A stretch of DNA of 64,000 nt from Symbiodinium microadriaticum (Eukaryota > Sar > Dinophyceae > Suessiales > Symbiodiniaceae), in NCBI GenBank assembly GCA_001939145.1, contig LSRX01000071.1:257467-321466 (forward strand), given 5' to 3'. Below are positions 44,068-55,053 of this stretch, in pieces. Within the stretch, counting starts at the first letter, position 1; the number at the start of each line of letters is the position of its first letter. The translations under genes and the position numbers were made by a program. The notes under the pieces were generated by a model. The model saw only the letters and a program-made list of their open reading frames with translations. It did no database searches and was not told the origin of the DNA.

Positions 44068-44715
44068 TTACGGACGTCAGGGCGCAGGGCAAACGAGGTC
44101 GCAAATGTCTGCCTCGCGGCTATGTACACCTAGTCAAGTCGGTGAGGTGCCCCAACAGCAGCCGAGGCTGTTTATTTGGGGTTTAGGGCTTAGGGAAACA
44201 AGGGTTTAGGTGCCCAACCAATGACGATTAGACCCGCGAGTAGACATAGGCCTTCGTCCTGGCATGGAGCAGCTGCTGGATGAGGAAACGAGAAGCTGTT
44301 AGGGTCCGTTCGGACCCATAGGATCTGAGGTTGAGAGTAAGAAAGATAACGAGGTCCCTTCGCACACCTGCATCGTCAAAGCGAGCATGGTAACCCTGTT
44401 TGCCGGTACTGTAGCCTCGACGTAACCTTAGAGGGGTTGACTTGAAACTTTAAGCTGCTGAAGATGGGTCTGACAGGGTCTGACTCAACTCGGTTTTATC
44501 TAATTTATAAAAGCATGAGATCGAGGGTTCTGGCGGGTGCATTTCCAGGATACTCAAGAGTTGTTGGGGTGCCTTGCCCTCCTGGTCAGTCGTTGACCTG
44601 TTAAATGTTGCTACAAGCGTCGGACGTTCGACCGACCATGCCGAAAAAGGAGAGCGAGTGACTTTGGCCCAGGGATGTCATTGACTCTGGACTCGTGCGC
44701 CAAGCTCACGAGGCT

Positions 44716-44830
44716 TGCGGCCACCGATTTTCCAAACGGTCTGCCGTGACTGCCGGACCTTCAGTGACTTCTCTGAACCGACCCTATATTCCAAGAAGCT
44801 CACCGACAGCTGCTTCCTGGCACCAATGAC
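44716..44830 (+). CDS. possible exon, frame uncertain
   Basis: Two frames look plausible: one with CRDCRTFSDFSEPTLYSKKL, the other with AVTAGPSVTSLNRPYIPRSS. The second matches the Ser/Pro-rich style of the gene. Borders not resolved. Confidence 0.3.
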
Positions 44831-45354
44831 AGCATGCAACACTCAGGCCAATGACAATGGATGGAGCAATGTGTGTGCAGATGGGGGACATCGCAGCGGG
44901 AACAGTTCTGACTCCACAACAAAGCACAGTAGACTGTTGCCACTCCTGGCGCTCCTCGGCCTCCTCCTGCTGCCGCCGCCACCGCTGCCACCACCAGCAT
45001 CAATCCATGGACCACCACCAACTCCATGTGCCGCCGCTAGGGGGGGTTGCCGGAATGGTGGTGGTAATGCTGATGCCGCAAGTGTCGACGCTTGTTTCGC
45101 ATCCTTGTTGTCGCTGTTGTAGTAGTACTGTTTGTGCATCGCTGTCGTTGATGATGGTGTGGCGTTGTGATTTTCATTTGTTGCTTGGTTCGTTCAATAA
45201 CTCTGCTGCTGTTGACGTTTGGGAAAGTGTGATCACAATCGTCGTCGCCTCCGTCGTTGTCCCGATACCGGTGGTGACAGTCACTCTGTATCAGTACTAC
45301 CGGTGCTGCTTTCTTCTAAGACTCCAGGTCTCGGAGTGTTGCCGATGCTGTAAT

Positions 45355-45458
45355 ACAGGGGACTTAATATTTAGAACAGGGTTTTGGGGTATATTATACC
45401 ATAATTTTCTAATCAGGAACCCCCCAAAACCCTATACTAATTCTGAAGGCCCCTGCAG
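45355..45458 (+). mobile_element. family A inverted-repeat element at a 3' splice site
   Basis: It starts ACAGGGGACTTAATATTTAG and ends AATTCTGAAGGCCCCTGCAG. Its last two bases are the AG acceptor of the exon at 45459. Confidence 0.7.
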
Positions 45459-45617
45459 TCTGTGGCATTATGGCGCTTCCGGGCTCGAGCTCTTCGGAAA
45501 AAAACACACATGGCGAAAGCCCAGCTGAGGGGCTCTCATCCCGTCAGCCACAGATGCCAACATCAGAGGATACGGTTCAGGATGACACGGAGGCTTCGAG
45601 CCCACCGATGGCTGGAG
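45459..45617 (+). CDS. exon, Ser/Glu-rich
   Basis: It reads CGIMALPGSSSSEKNTHGES, then PAEGLSSRQPQMPTSEDTVQ and DDTEASSPPMAG. Disordered acidic Ser/Pro composition like the exons at 43231-43972. GT donor at 45618. Its acceptor is the end of a family A element. Confidence 0.6.
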
Positions 45618-47172
45618 GTTTGGAGAATATATCATCTTATTGAATTAACTATAACATATACTACATTAATCGGTTACTAGAATATATACCATACCGAAGA
45701 ACATGAGCTCAATTAAGAAGCTTTCTACAAAGACGATGGCTGCCAACTTGCAGCTCGGCCGGAGGCAAGAACAGGGCTGAAGCAGATCTGTAGCATGGAG
45801 CTGTATAGGGTTTGGGGTGGATTCTGGGTTCATTCCTCAATCATCCCAGCTCTTCAGTACTTGAAGTAATCCTGAAACATTAAGTAAGATGGTCGTGGAT
45901 ACTGAGAGTGATCCCTCATCTTGGCACCCATATGTTCGGAATCGCAGAGTTGGGCTTCAGAGCGCAGGCGGATTCGCGGAGTCCAGCTGCCAAAAGGGAT
46001 TCATGAAGTCTCCGAGGGCCCTAGGAGACTAGGAGACCGATGAATTGAAGAAGTTCTCCTCTTTGATATCTAGTTCTGCTCTGTGTTGTTGCCCTACTAA
46101 CCAGATGAGCCCTGGGGGCTCCTACTAGTAGAAAATATACCATACTATACCCCCAAAGCCTTACTCTGACTGTGAAGGCCTCTATGGTAGACCTGAAGCT
46201 TTGATCGTCTTTCCAGCTACGAGTTTCTGTCACAGCAAGTCTTAGGATTGTAGCCGAGCTTCCCACTGGTTTCTGCATACGTAAACGTACGCGCCGACAT
46301 GCCAAACCCTGTCTCATCATTACCAAACCCTGTCTCCTCAATAGTGCGGGGTAGTCGTCTCGCTGTTCCCTGCTTGAGCCCTACATGCACTGGACTCCCC
46401 AAACCTAGGTAGAGAAACAACGAAACTCCTCCTGATATGAGACCCTATAGAAAGGTTCGTCCTAGCCAGGTGGGAGGCTAAAAAACCTATTGTATGGCTT
46501 TCCAGGCCAGTAGCAAAAAGTTCTGGATGTTTCAGTCACACTTGCCAGCAGGCGTTTGCCTGCCGCTGCCCTCTTCCTGCTGGGCTGGGCTGCACTGGCA
46601 GGCTTCGTTTGTGCATGTGCGAGTACGTCCGTGCATGCGTGCATGCATTGGTGGGTGTGTGTGTGTGTGTGTGTGCGTGTGTGTGCGTGTGTGGTTGTGC
46701 ATTGTCAGTCTATTATCGGGTTCAGGATGTTTCATATAGCGTGTGTGTGCGTGTGTGGTTCTGCATTGTCAGTCTATTATCGGGTTCAGGATGTTTCATT
46801 TAGTTTTGTTTATTGTTACTCAGACCATCCGCAGTTTCCTCCAAGAATCAACTGCTAAGCGTTGTCTGTCTGTTTTCGGCGTGAGATGACAGAGTCTTTT
46901 CAGCGGTGCCCTGTCGGTGCCCTGAAGCTTCTGCCAGTGAGATCCTCTTCATTCGACCGGCCTTGCGCAGGTCAAAAGGCTTTCGTGTCGGGCAACTTGT
47001 GGAAGCCTCAAAAAACAGGCATTTTCCATGTGTATGTACATATATGTAGAGAGAGAGAGAGAGAGAGCTATTTCTATTTACTTGTTTTTATATTAGTATT
47101 ACGTAGTAAACACCTACAGATGATTGATATTTTCCAGGTGTTATAGAGTGTAGTATGACTTCCTTACTGCAG
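45618..47172. other. mostly intronic or intergenic
   Basis: It contains a partial family A element (46110-46190), a 64-bp tandem duplication (46678-46800), GT runs (46650-46690) and GA runs (47047-47069). A weak exon candidate starts at about 46200 (FDRLSSYEFLSQQ). Confidence 0.4.
46678..46804 (+). repeat. 64-bp tandem duplication
   Basis: Two copies of a unit with GTGTGCGTGTGTGGTT and ATTGTCAGTCTATTATCGGG, differing at few bases. Confidence 0.85.
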
Positions 47173-47244
47173 CTTCCGAGCTGCAAGTTCGGATGCTGAG
47201 GGGCACAGGCTTCCTGAAAGAGGGCACAGCTGCAATATTGACAG
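47173..47244 (+). CDS. probable exon, unknown protein
   Basis: It reads SELQVRMLRGTGFLKEGTAA, then ILT between TACTGCAG and a GT donor. It may belong to the gene ending at 48320. Confidence 0.5.
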
Positions 47245-47367
47245 GTGGGACTCGGTCCTTGCGGGTCACGAAATATGTTCAGTCGGGATTTTGCAGCTTG
47301 TTTGCTACACCCAGCACTTTCGACATCGAATCATGACTTCAAACCGGAACGCTAGAGCTCCTATAGT

Positions 47368-47461
47368 ATACCTATAGGCCCCAAAGTAGTTCCTTTTTAT
47401 GGTTTATATTTAGAATCCTATAAGGTAATCCCAAAAAGGATTACTTAGGGGCCTATGAGTA
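47368..47461. mobile_element. family C inverted-repeat element
   Basis: It has ends CCTATAGGCCCCAAAGTAGT and the near-complement of ATTACTTAGGGGCCTATGAG, with the family's internal TTAGAATCCTATAAGGTAAT. Confidence 0.65.
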
Positions 47462-48215
47462 ACCCGAGAAATCCCAAACCCATATCCCTAACTTAAGGAG
47501 TGGCACAAAGTCCCGGCAAAAGCCCAAGGCGTCGCCTCCCTCAGCATTCCCTGGCGCTACGTGCGCGCGACGTGAAGGAGATCGCCCAGGAGGTCACCAT
47601 GTAACAATCCAAAGTGGTTCCAAATTCTGCCGTTGTCTGTAAGAACGGCACGGATACAGCATAGTTTGTTACAACGGCGAGTGAAGCCGATTGTGTTTGT
47701 TCTGATTATTGCCGTGCACCTGCGGGCCCTCAAAGTCCTACAAGTTATAGGCCGATCGAGCGGACCGGTCGCAATACCCAAGTATGTACAGAAGCATTGG
47801 TGGAAGCTGGACAAGAATCGACAGACAGACAAAAGGATCACCAGAATAGACAAACACCGAAATGCCGAAACTCTAAGACCGTTTGAGGGGGTTTCAGAGG
47901 CGCATGCAGGCATGCTGGCGGTTTATGCCTCAAGCACCCCAGCATTGAAGTTCGCAAGAACCGTCTCTGTCCGAGTCCAGCACTCTCTGAGCCTGGAGTT
48001 TTCCAGCTGCCGTAATTAAAACATGGCCGTTTTAGGCTTTAGGGTTGTAGGCTGGGTTTAGGGTTACGGCTCCTAACAGAACATCCCTCCACCAGTCCTC
48101 CTTCCCTAACCCTAAACCTGCACCCCAGACTTTCTGGCAGCCATGCCAGCCTTGTGCCAGTGTTTGAGTCGAAACCTACACCCTCTCTCCCTCCCTCCCT
48201 CCCTCCCTCCCTCAG

Positions 48216-48320
48216 TTGCATGCCATCATCGAAGAGCTGGCCTTGGACGATGTGCCCAGTCCTCCACGGAGCTGGGGCCTGACAAAGCTCTTCGGGGTTG
48301 GAGTCCTAAAGGTCATGTAA
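48216..48320 (+). CDS. terminal exon, unknown protein
   Basis: It reads LHAIIEELALDDVPSPPRSW, then GLTKLFGVGVLKVM-stop. The acceptor has a striking CCCT polypyrimidine tract (48183-48213) then CAG; phase 0. C-terminus of a + strand gene; family not recognised. Confidence 0.6.
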   Translation: MHAIIEELALDDVPSPPRSWGLTKLFGVGVLKVM

Positions 48321-48585
48321 AAAAACCGAGTGTTTGTTTGTTTTTTAATGCTATTCTCTCATAGCCCCTAAATAACCATGCGATAATATACCCCGGAACA
48401 ACTAACACTGCTAGTCTTATATAGGGCTCCTTCATATAAAAAAAAAGCATAAGATACCCGAAAGACCCTACACTCTTTTTTCAAGCCCGTAGACTACAAG
48501 TGCCAGCACCATCGCCACCAGAGCCAAAACCCCAAGCAGCAGCACAAGCACCGCCACCACCCTCGCCGCCAGCGCCCCCACCCCC

Positions 48586-48899
48586 GGCAGTGGCAGCAGC
48601 AACAGCAGCACTGTGCATAACAAAGGATAGGTTCTTATCCGAACAAAGAAAGCAGAACTTAGAAAGCTGGAGCACAACTCCTCATACCCGTAGCGCGCAA
48701 CAGATGCAAATATACAGCCACTAGCACAGCCATCGGTAGCAGCAGCGGCGGCGGCGGCGGCGGCAGCAGCAGCGGCAGTGGCAGCAGCAACAGCAGCACT
48801 GTGCATAACAAAGGATAGGTTCTTATCCGAACAAAGAAAGCAGAACTTAGAAAGCTGGAGCACAACTCCTCATACCCGTAGCGCGCAACAGAGGCAAAT
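48586..48899 (+). repeat. 126-bp direct repeat (188-bp offset)
   Basis: Copies at 48586-48711 and 48774-48899 are almost identical and joined by GCA/GCG triplets. The + frame through copy one reads Ala/Pro-rich, then TKDRFLSEQRKQNLESWSTT; whether it is coding is unclear. Confidence 0.85.
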
Positions 48900-49315
48900 C
48901 CAGCACCCATCATCCTCATACTCTACTAACATATGCCAAACCATGCGGCTGCATAAATAGCTCGAGCAGAGGAACAGCAGAAGCATGCAAGCACGATTAA
49001 GCATGAAGCTACAACATGCTGCAGAGCATCTGCGACAGCTGTGAGGATTCAACGAAACCGTGCATGCATGTGCATTCATGTGTTGTGTTTCTTTGCTACG
49101 GAGGTGATGTTGGGATAAGTCTTGCGCCCCTGACAGCATAAAGTCACGACAGCAGCCAGTGCCGGTGGCCATAGCAACAGCGACAGTTAGCAACACATGT
49201 AAGACTTGCAAATTCAACTCAACAGTCTACCGTGGTATTGCATGCTGATGGTGCTGGAGCCGATGGCGGGGGCAGGGGCGACGCGGCGGAGTCGTCACCA
49301 GCGGGGCAGTACCAG

Positions 49316-49375
49316 TAGAAGGAAAGTTCGAGCCAGGCTCTCCTGTGGAAAGTGGTACACCGAGCCTGTGCCAAG
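49316..49375 (+). CDS. possible exon, unknown protein
   Basis: It reads EGKFEPGSPVESGTPSLCQ between GTACCAG and a GC donor. Phase 1/1; no family recognised. Confidence 0.4.
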
Positions 49376-49724
49376 GCCCTCCTGCAGCTCCAGCCGGGCA
49401 CTCATGACTCATGCCTCGTGCGTGTTTGTGGGATGTTGCGAAGGCAGGGTTAGGATTTCTTTCCAGAGCCCGACGGAGTTTGTCCCCCGCTTTCCATGCA
49501 CTTGAAGCTTGAAGGAGTGCGTGGCCAAGGGGGTCTCCGGCGCTTTTCGATCTGCTGAAATAGTTGCTCAAAAAGTCCAGGGATCAACAGCATACTACGA
49601 AGAGCCCCAATGAAGTGAAACCAGCAGCAATGCATGCACACATGACCAAGTGCAGAGTTTGTGCTTCAGGGGCCTCGACGGTTTGAGAGCCGAATAATGA
49701 CCCCTCATGAACATAACATATGTA

Positions 49725-49879
49725 TAATAAGCCCAAACCCCACTCCAATTTAAGATAATAAGCCCAAACCCCATTCCAATTTAAGATAATAAGCCCAAGC
49801 CCCATTCCAATATAAGATGATAAGCCCAAACCCCATTCCAATTTAAGATAATAAGCCCAAACCCAATTCCAATTTAAGT
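49725..49879. repeat. 31-bp minisatellite, five copies
   Basis: The unit AAGCCCAAACCCCATTCCAA plus TTTAAGATAAT is repeated five times with a strict 31-bp period. Non-coding. Confidence 0.9.
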
Positions 49880-50390
49880 TGTACGGCCCCTATTGGGGAA
49901 AAAAACAGTGAGCCCGATAAAGCCCCACAGAGGACCCTTTTCTAGCAATCGAATTGCCCCTAAGTTGGGAACCATCCCAAGGCCTACGGATCGCGAGATG
50001 CATATCCTGCACAACCTCAGGCCCCGATTCACTGGGTTTAGAGTCTAAACCCAGGCTTTGGGAGTTTGAAGGCTCGGATTTGTTGGACGCTTTACGGTTT
50101 AGGGTTCATAGGTGCGTCCTGGCGCATCCGAGAGATCCAGATTCCGAAAAAAAAGGTGGTTTCTAGGCCCGTTGAAGTCTTGGAGGTTTTGAGTGATGGA
50201 GTTTGGGTGTGGTCTTCCAGCAGCACCGGCAAGGATGAAGAATTATCCGCCGTTCTGTTGTCATTCGCCTCCTCCTGCCAGTCTTGCTCAAAGCTGCTGT
50301 CCAGAGATGCCACCACAAGTCACAGAATGCAACCCCAAAGGTCTAAGCCGCTCTGAACCCAAAGCCCTAAACCCTAAGCCCAAAGCGAAG

Positions 50391-50446
50391 GCGTACGGCG
50401 GCTACACTGCCGAGGCTGGAGTGGAGCGAGCTTTCTTCAATGGAGG
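50391..50446 (+). CDS. probable exon, unknown protein
   Basis: It reads AYGGYTAEAGVERAFFNG between GCGAAG and a GT donor. Preceded by CCCTAAACCC, as many exons here are. Confidence 0.45.
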
Positions 50447-51016
50447 GTTCCATCGAATCCAGAAGTCAGTTCTATTGCATCCTCCTAGGATGGGCAAAAT
50501 AAGAGAGTCGAATGTAGTACAAAGTTGTCATATAGTGTAAGATAAGAATGTAAAGAATACACTGAATCCCTTAACAGGGGTCACAAGGGTTCGGGATTGC
50601 TCCCGACCTGGAAAATCAGGAGCCCAGCTTTTGTGTCCTTCTTGTATGACCGAGCTACATGGAGGCCTACTGATTTGCAGACTTATGCGTTTTTGCTCTT
50701 TCACTAGGTAGAGTTTAGTTGAATTAATGGAGTCGAACGACTGCCACAATCATGCCAATCCGTCCCGAAACTCTCGAAGTAGACTCCGTTACGCCGAACC
50801 AGCGTGACGCGGTTCCAGCCGCTCAGCCCCACATCTGAGCTCGAAAACTCATACCCCAACGATCTCGAAGACCCAGAACATCCAGGCAAAACCCTGGTAG
50901 CTCCATGTGCGGGTTTGGAAGCGTTCGGGACCCCTGTCGAGCTGTAGAGGTGTCCTTGCATGACAGAACAACAAGAGTCTTCCAAATCCCAACAAACTAA
51001 AACCGTAAAAGCCCCC

Positions 51017-51017
51017 N
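51017..51017. other. single N in sequence
   Basis: An isolated N in a C-rich run (GCCCCCNCTCCCCCG). Affects one open frame on each strand but no called exon. Confidence 0.95.
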
Positions 51018-51064
51018 CTCCCCCGCTCCCCACCCTTAGGGTTATACGCTTTAGGGCTGCGTTG

Positions 51065-51196
51065 AAGATTTCTCATGCCCGATGCATGGAGGCAGCGCAT
51101 CGCCTGGAGAGCCCGCACAGGCCATTCGGTCATGTCGTTGCGCGTTGCCCGGATGCAGTGCCCCCGTTTGCATCCCGGCCACATCCACCTGCCTGA
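51065..51196 (+). CDS. possible exon with stop
   Basis: It reads ISHARCMEAAHRLESPHRPF, then GHVVARCPDAVPPFASRPHP and PA-stop. The acceptor GAAG is tentative and the exon may end earlier at a GT. Confidence 0.3.
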   Translation, partial: KISHARCMEAAHRLESPHRPFGHVVARCPDAVPPFASRPHPPA

Positions 51197-51422
51197 CACC
51201 TAGACCCTAAAGCCTGCCCCAGTTGCGAGTGCTGAATTCCTAAAACCTCGGTGCTCTGCATGCAGGCCAGGAGGAGCTTTCTCCCCTGTGCGTGACCCCA
51301 ATCCGGGACTGAGCATCCGGCCGCTATCTCAGATCATTAGCTCTGAGGTTGTGCATACTCGTCTGTCTAGAAACCGAATGAGAGCTCAAGAAACAAACAT
51401 GATTGTTGATTTGCATATTTAG

Positions 51423-51650
51423 GCATTAGCTGTGCATCTTCGAGCTGCGTCTTGCGGGGAAACCTTGGCACATGGCTTGTCGATTGAATCCATTCACCCT
51501 CTCCCGGAACTCGTACATTCGTTTGCTCTTGTCTCTTCAATCGGTGAAAAGTCATTTTGTTGGCTTCTTTGTGCAAATCACCTGCCTGCTGCTCAAGTAG
51601 GCCAGTTCTCGTTTTCAGTCATTGGTCCTGAGCTGAAGCTCCTGAGATAG
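51423..51650 (+). CDS. terminal exon, unknown protein
   Basis: 75 codons then TAG, phase 0 after CATATTTAG: ALAVHLRAASCGETLAHGLS, then IESIHPLPELVHSFALVSSI and onward to GPELKLLR. Long for this window and evenly composed, so probably coding; family not recognised. Confidence 0.5.
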   Translation, partial: ALAVHLRAASCGETLAHGLSIESIHPLPELVHSFALVSSIGEKSFCWLLCANHLPAAQVGQFSFSVIGPELKLLR

Positions 51651-52069
51651 CAATTTCAACCCAAGCGAAACACACCAAGCAAAGCTCTCCTGAGCCCCAA
51701 AGTCACCTCCCAAACCCTGAACCAGAAGCGCTTGAGTTGAATGGGCCACACGCCCGCAACTGCAAGAGGTTTCCGGAGCCAATGGTACCGTCTATAAGAA
51801 GACCCTCTGACCAGCCCTGACAGAAGAACCACACAACATAGGTGCGATATGTGTGTGTATATATATATATACATAATTATATATGTAAATAAATAAAAAA
51901 AATAAATAAATATATATATATATATATACATGTAGAGAATTATAGAACCCTTAACAAAACCTTTAAGGAGCCTTTCAAGACACCCCCCAGCCCTTCGACC
52001 TCCAAGCTGCGCTTCAGCTAGAGACCGAGCCCTTGCGCTCGTGCGCAAACTTCGTAGGGGGAGTGTCAG

Positions 52070-52260
52070 ATATGGGGGTTTCCGAATATAGGGGACCCTA
52101 ATATTAGTACCCGAAATAGAAGGATCCCTATTTTATAGGGACCCCAGAATAAGGTACCCTAATTTTTTGGGAAAGTGTCACATATTAGGGTACCCGAATA
52201 TACAGAACCCCTAATTCCCGAAATAACAGCATCCCTCCTCTCAGGGCCCCTTAAAAGAAG
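52070..52260. mobile_element. family F-related repeat cluster
   Basis: Several GGGTTTCCGAATATAGGGGA / GGGACCC / TTAGGGTACCCGAATAT units in alternating orientation resemble the family F elements at 20985 and 37560. Probably two or more nested copies. Confidence 0.5.
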
Positions 52261-52601
52261 GTTATAGAACCCTAAATTGCAGGATCCTTCGTTCAAGGGC
52301 CTCCCTGGGTCCCTAAATAAGAGAGGTAGCCCGCCCCCCGCCCCCCTCCCAAGATCAGTGAGTGATGTGCTCGTCCAGTCCTCTTGTGGGCATTGATCCC
52401 TAACCACGCGAGAGCGAACACACTAAACCCCAGACCCTAGACTCTACGTTTCGTCGGCAGACGAAAAAGCGTCGTGCAAAAAAAAACTAGACCCTAAACC
52501 CTGTAATCCTAACCCCTAAATACCCTAAAACTTAAACCGGCGAGCCCGAGTGTGAGTGCTGAAACCCTGTAATCCTAAAGCCCTATAAAACCTAAGCCAA
52601 G

Positions 52602-52629
52602 GCAGTCCAGCCTGTCCGAGGAGCTCCAG
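52602..52629 (+). CDS. possible 28-nt exon, coiled-coil gene
   Basis: It reads QSSLSEELQ between GCCAAG and a GT donor. Composition matches the coiled-coil exons downstream. Confidence 0.4.
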
Positions 52630-53084
52630 GTACTTGCACGGGGGAGCGCTTGCGAGATGAAACAGCAGCGGTAATGTAAGTTTCAGGGGGTTTTAGGGGT
52701 TTATAATGTTTAGGATTCAGGGTTTAGGGGTTTAGGGGTTTAGGGTTTAGGATTAGGGGCTTACAATCATAGTGCGGATAAACTCATACTACAACACTAT
52801 TGCAAAGATAACCGGGCGGCCGAGATAGTGTGGGGGGCCTCAGTACCTGCATCTGCATATGTCATGATAGTTTGAATCGGGTTAAGGTGTACATTACAAT
52901 TGGTGTTCACCTCCCGAACCCCCTTCCTCCGCCCTGCCAGTATAGCCTCCAGGAGATATGATATTTTGATTTTGTCTTGATCCCTACTTTGATTCGTGAT
53001 CTCGCACGTTTGATTTGTTGTTGATCCCTGTCTGAGTTGTTGATCCCTCAGCCGTAAAGAAACCTAAGTTAAAGCACCCTTTTA

Positions 53085-53122
53085 TATACATACATACATA
53101 CACACATACATACATACATACA

Positions 53123-53158
<36 letters not shown>

Positions 53159-53176
53159 TATATATATNTACATACA

Positions 53177-53212
<36 letters not shown>

Positions 53213-53255
53213 TATATATATGTATATGTACATATATATATATATATATATATAA
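53085..53255. repeat. CATA/TA microsatellite with one N
   Basis: CATACATA arrays and TATATA runs on both sides of the N at 53168, a likely unresolved repeat collapse. Confidence 0.9.
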
Positions 53256-53277
53256 TTTGAGGAAGACCCCAATGCAG

Positions 53278-53311
53278 GCAGAGGCGCAGCACAAGGAGGC
53301 CCTGAGTGCAA
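53278..53311 (+). CDS. coiled-coil gene, 34-nt exon
   Basis: It reads AEAQHKEALSA between AATGCAG and a GC donor. Strongly charged helix. Confidence 0.45.
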
Positions 53312-53751
53312 GCTTCTGGCTTTGTGATGAAGTAGCGTGCATCTCAACTCCTATAGAAGCCTCTAAAGCCTTATGGAAAGCCCTAGAGTCATATTATAGC
53401 CTGCATGCCCAGATGACGCTGCCCCAACCGCGAATGCCTGAATGATGAGGTCTGTCATCGTACGATCGCGTTTTTGAATTAGTATGTCCTCTTGACCCCC
53501 AAGTCTGAAAATCCAAACCCCTATATCCTGATACCTGTATAGCTATAAGCTCAATGAATATATTCCCTTACGCTAAACCCCTCAACCCAACATGCATGTA
53601 AGTATGTGGCTGTGGACGCAGCCAGATCCGATCAAGCATCATGCCGAAGGTGATTCACCCCGTTGCTGTAGTGTCGCACGGAGTGCTGTCCGTACTTCTC
53701 TTCGCGTCGCTTTAAAGCAAAAAAACCGCCGCCCCCCGCCCCCCCTCTCAG

Positions 53752-53793
53752 GCCTTGCTTGCAGCCAGGCAGCAGCAGGACAGAGGGCTGCAT
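53752..53793 (+). CDS. coiled-coil gene, 42-nt exon
   Basis: It reads ALLAARQQQDRGLH, phase 0, after a C-rich tract ending CTCTCAG and before GTAAAT. Confidence 0.55.
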
Positions 53794-54240
53794 GTAAATA
53801 CGCTTCCGAGGCTTTTGGGCTAGGGGTGCAAGGTACCGAGATGTTCATCTGTGAGGTTTCGGGTGTGTGTCTTCATTTGGGCATTCGTTCGCCCACGGCT
53901 GGTTTATATTTTGCTTCGCGATGTGCATCCCGGTTCTGTTGTGTTTGGGCGGCTAGGCTGATGAGGCATCTAATTTGTTGCAGCGCCAAAACTGCCACGA
54001 GCCTCGGCAGTTTTGCGCGATGCGATGCTCGAAATTGCAGCCGGATGTACTGTAAGCCGTAGCTCGTCCTCTAAAAAGGTTGCTATTGCCAGTAATACAG
54101 ATGTATGATGACAGGCTCTCCACGCTAAGACTGCTGTCAAAGTTGCACTGGTCTTTCGAGTTTAGTTTATCGGGTGTCGTGTGCTTTACGAAACTTTCAA
54201 CAGATGCCCAGTAAGCTAAGTGCTTACAAGGGTTCTTCAG

Positions 54241-54270
54241 TCGAACAGGTCTTGGAGAGAAAGCAGCAAG
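54241..54270 (+). CDS. coiled-coil gene, 30-nt exon
   Basis: It reads EQVLERKQQ. The GC donor leaves one base that joins CA-GGG at 54464, giving ERKQQAGEIRK. The intron between contains a full family A element. Confidence 0.55.
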
Positions 54271-54312
54271 GCTGCAACTGCAAACCCTGAACTGAAAATC
54301 CTCGCGCTTATA

Positions 54313-54416
54313 CTATAGGGGCGTAAATAATTACCCCTATTATGTTGGGGGCTCCTTATTAAAACTGTACCATCAAGGGCCCCCAAACCCTAATCCAATG
54401 CTCAAGGCCCCTATAT
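54313..54416 (+). mobile_element. family A inverted-repeat element in a short intron
   Basis: It starts ACTATAGGGGCGTAAATAAT and ends CTCAAGGCCCCTATAT. It makes up over half of the 193-bp intron between the exons at 54241 and 54464. Confidence 0.7.
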
Positions 54417-54463
54417 GATGCACAGGAAACCAACGAGCTGGGGGGGGGGCCTCGCGTCGACAG

Positions 54464-54585
54464 CAGGGGAAATTCGGAAACCCTGCACCCGCCTTGAGGG
54501 TGTACAGACCCTTGGGGGCACGCCTTTGCGTGAGGACCTGGAGCTCGAAGACCTCCGGCGTAGGCAGCAGGATCTGGAGAGGAAG
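54464..54585 (+). CDS. coiled-coil gene, 122-nt exon
   Basis: It reads GEIRKPCTRLEGVQTLGGTP, then LREDLELEDLRRRQQDLERK. Clear coiled-coil charge pattern in the second half. The GC donor (AAG|GCGTCT) joins phase 0 to 54926. Confidence 0.65.
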
Positions 54586-54589
54586 GCGT

Positions 54590-54830
54590 CTTTGGGCTTA
54601 GGGTTTTTATAGGGTTTACGGGTTTGAAGGGATCCCTTATTGAGGGTGCGTTTATGGAGGTTTAGCTTTTTTATGGGGTTTAGGGGTTCATTATATGGAT
54701 CCCTTATTAAGGGTTCCTGTATGGGGGTTTAGGGTTTACAGGGTTTAGGCTGTAGGGGCTTATGTTTAGGAGTTTAGGGGGTTAGGGTTTATTGGTCCAG
54801 GCTTTAGGGTTTGGGGTTCAGGTTGTTTTT
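54590..54830 (+). repeat. interstitial TTTAGGG-variant tract
   Basis: It has GGGTTTATAGGG, GGTTTAGGG and GATCCCTTATTAAGGG units within the intron 54586-54925. Confidence 0.7.
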
Positions 54831-54925
54831 GTTGGCTTATTGACTTTTTAAAAATCATGCAACGAGGGTCTTGAATGCCAGCAGAACTGTCCTGGGTTAC
54901 AGGATGCAATTTTTGTTGTTAGAAG

Positions 54926-55015
54926 GCTTCGGTTTCGTGGACGGCCGAAGAAGCCTATCATGAGCGAGAGGAAGAGAAGAGCCTTCGGCTTCAAGGGGCT
55001 AGCGAAGCTGGGCAG
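54926..55015 (+). CDS. coiled-coil gene, 90-nt exon
   Basis: 30 codons in phase 0: ASVSWTAEEAYHEREEEKSL, then RLQGASEAGQ. Between TTAGAAG and GTGAGC; joins both neighbours in frame. Confidence 0.7.
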
Positions 55016-55053
55016 GTGAGCGGCGCGTACATTGAGCTACGCCACTTCACAAG

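Noticed and set aside
49726..49870. Five spaced 31-bp repeats as a CRISPR array
   Set aside because: The repeats are head-to-tail with no spacers; an ordinary minisatellite in a eukaryotic genome.
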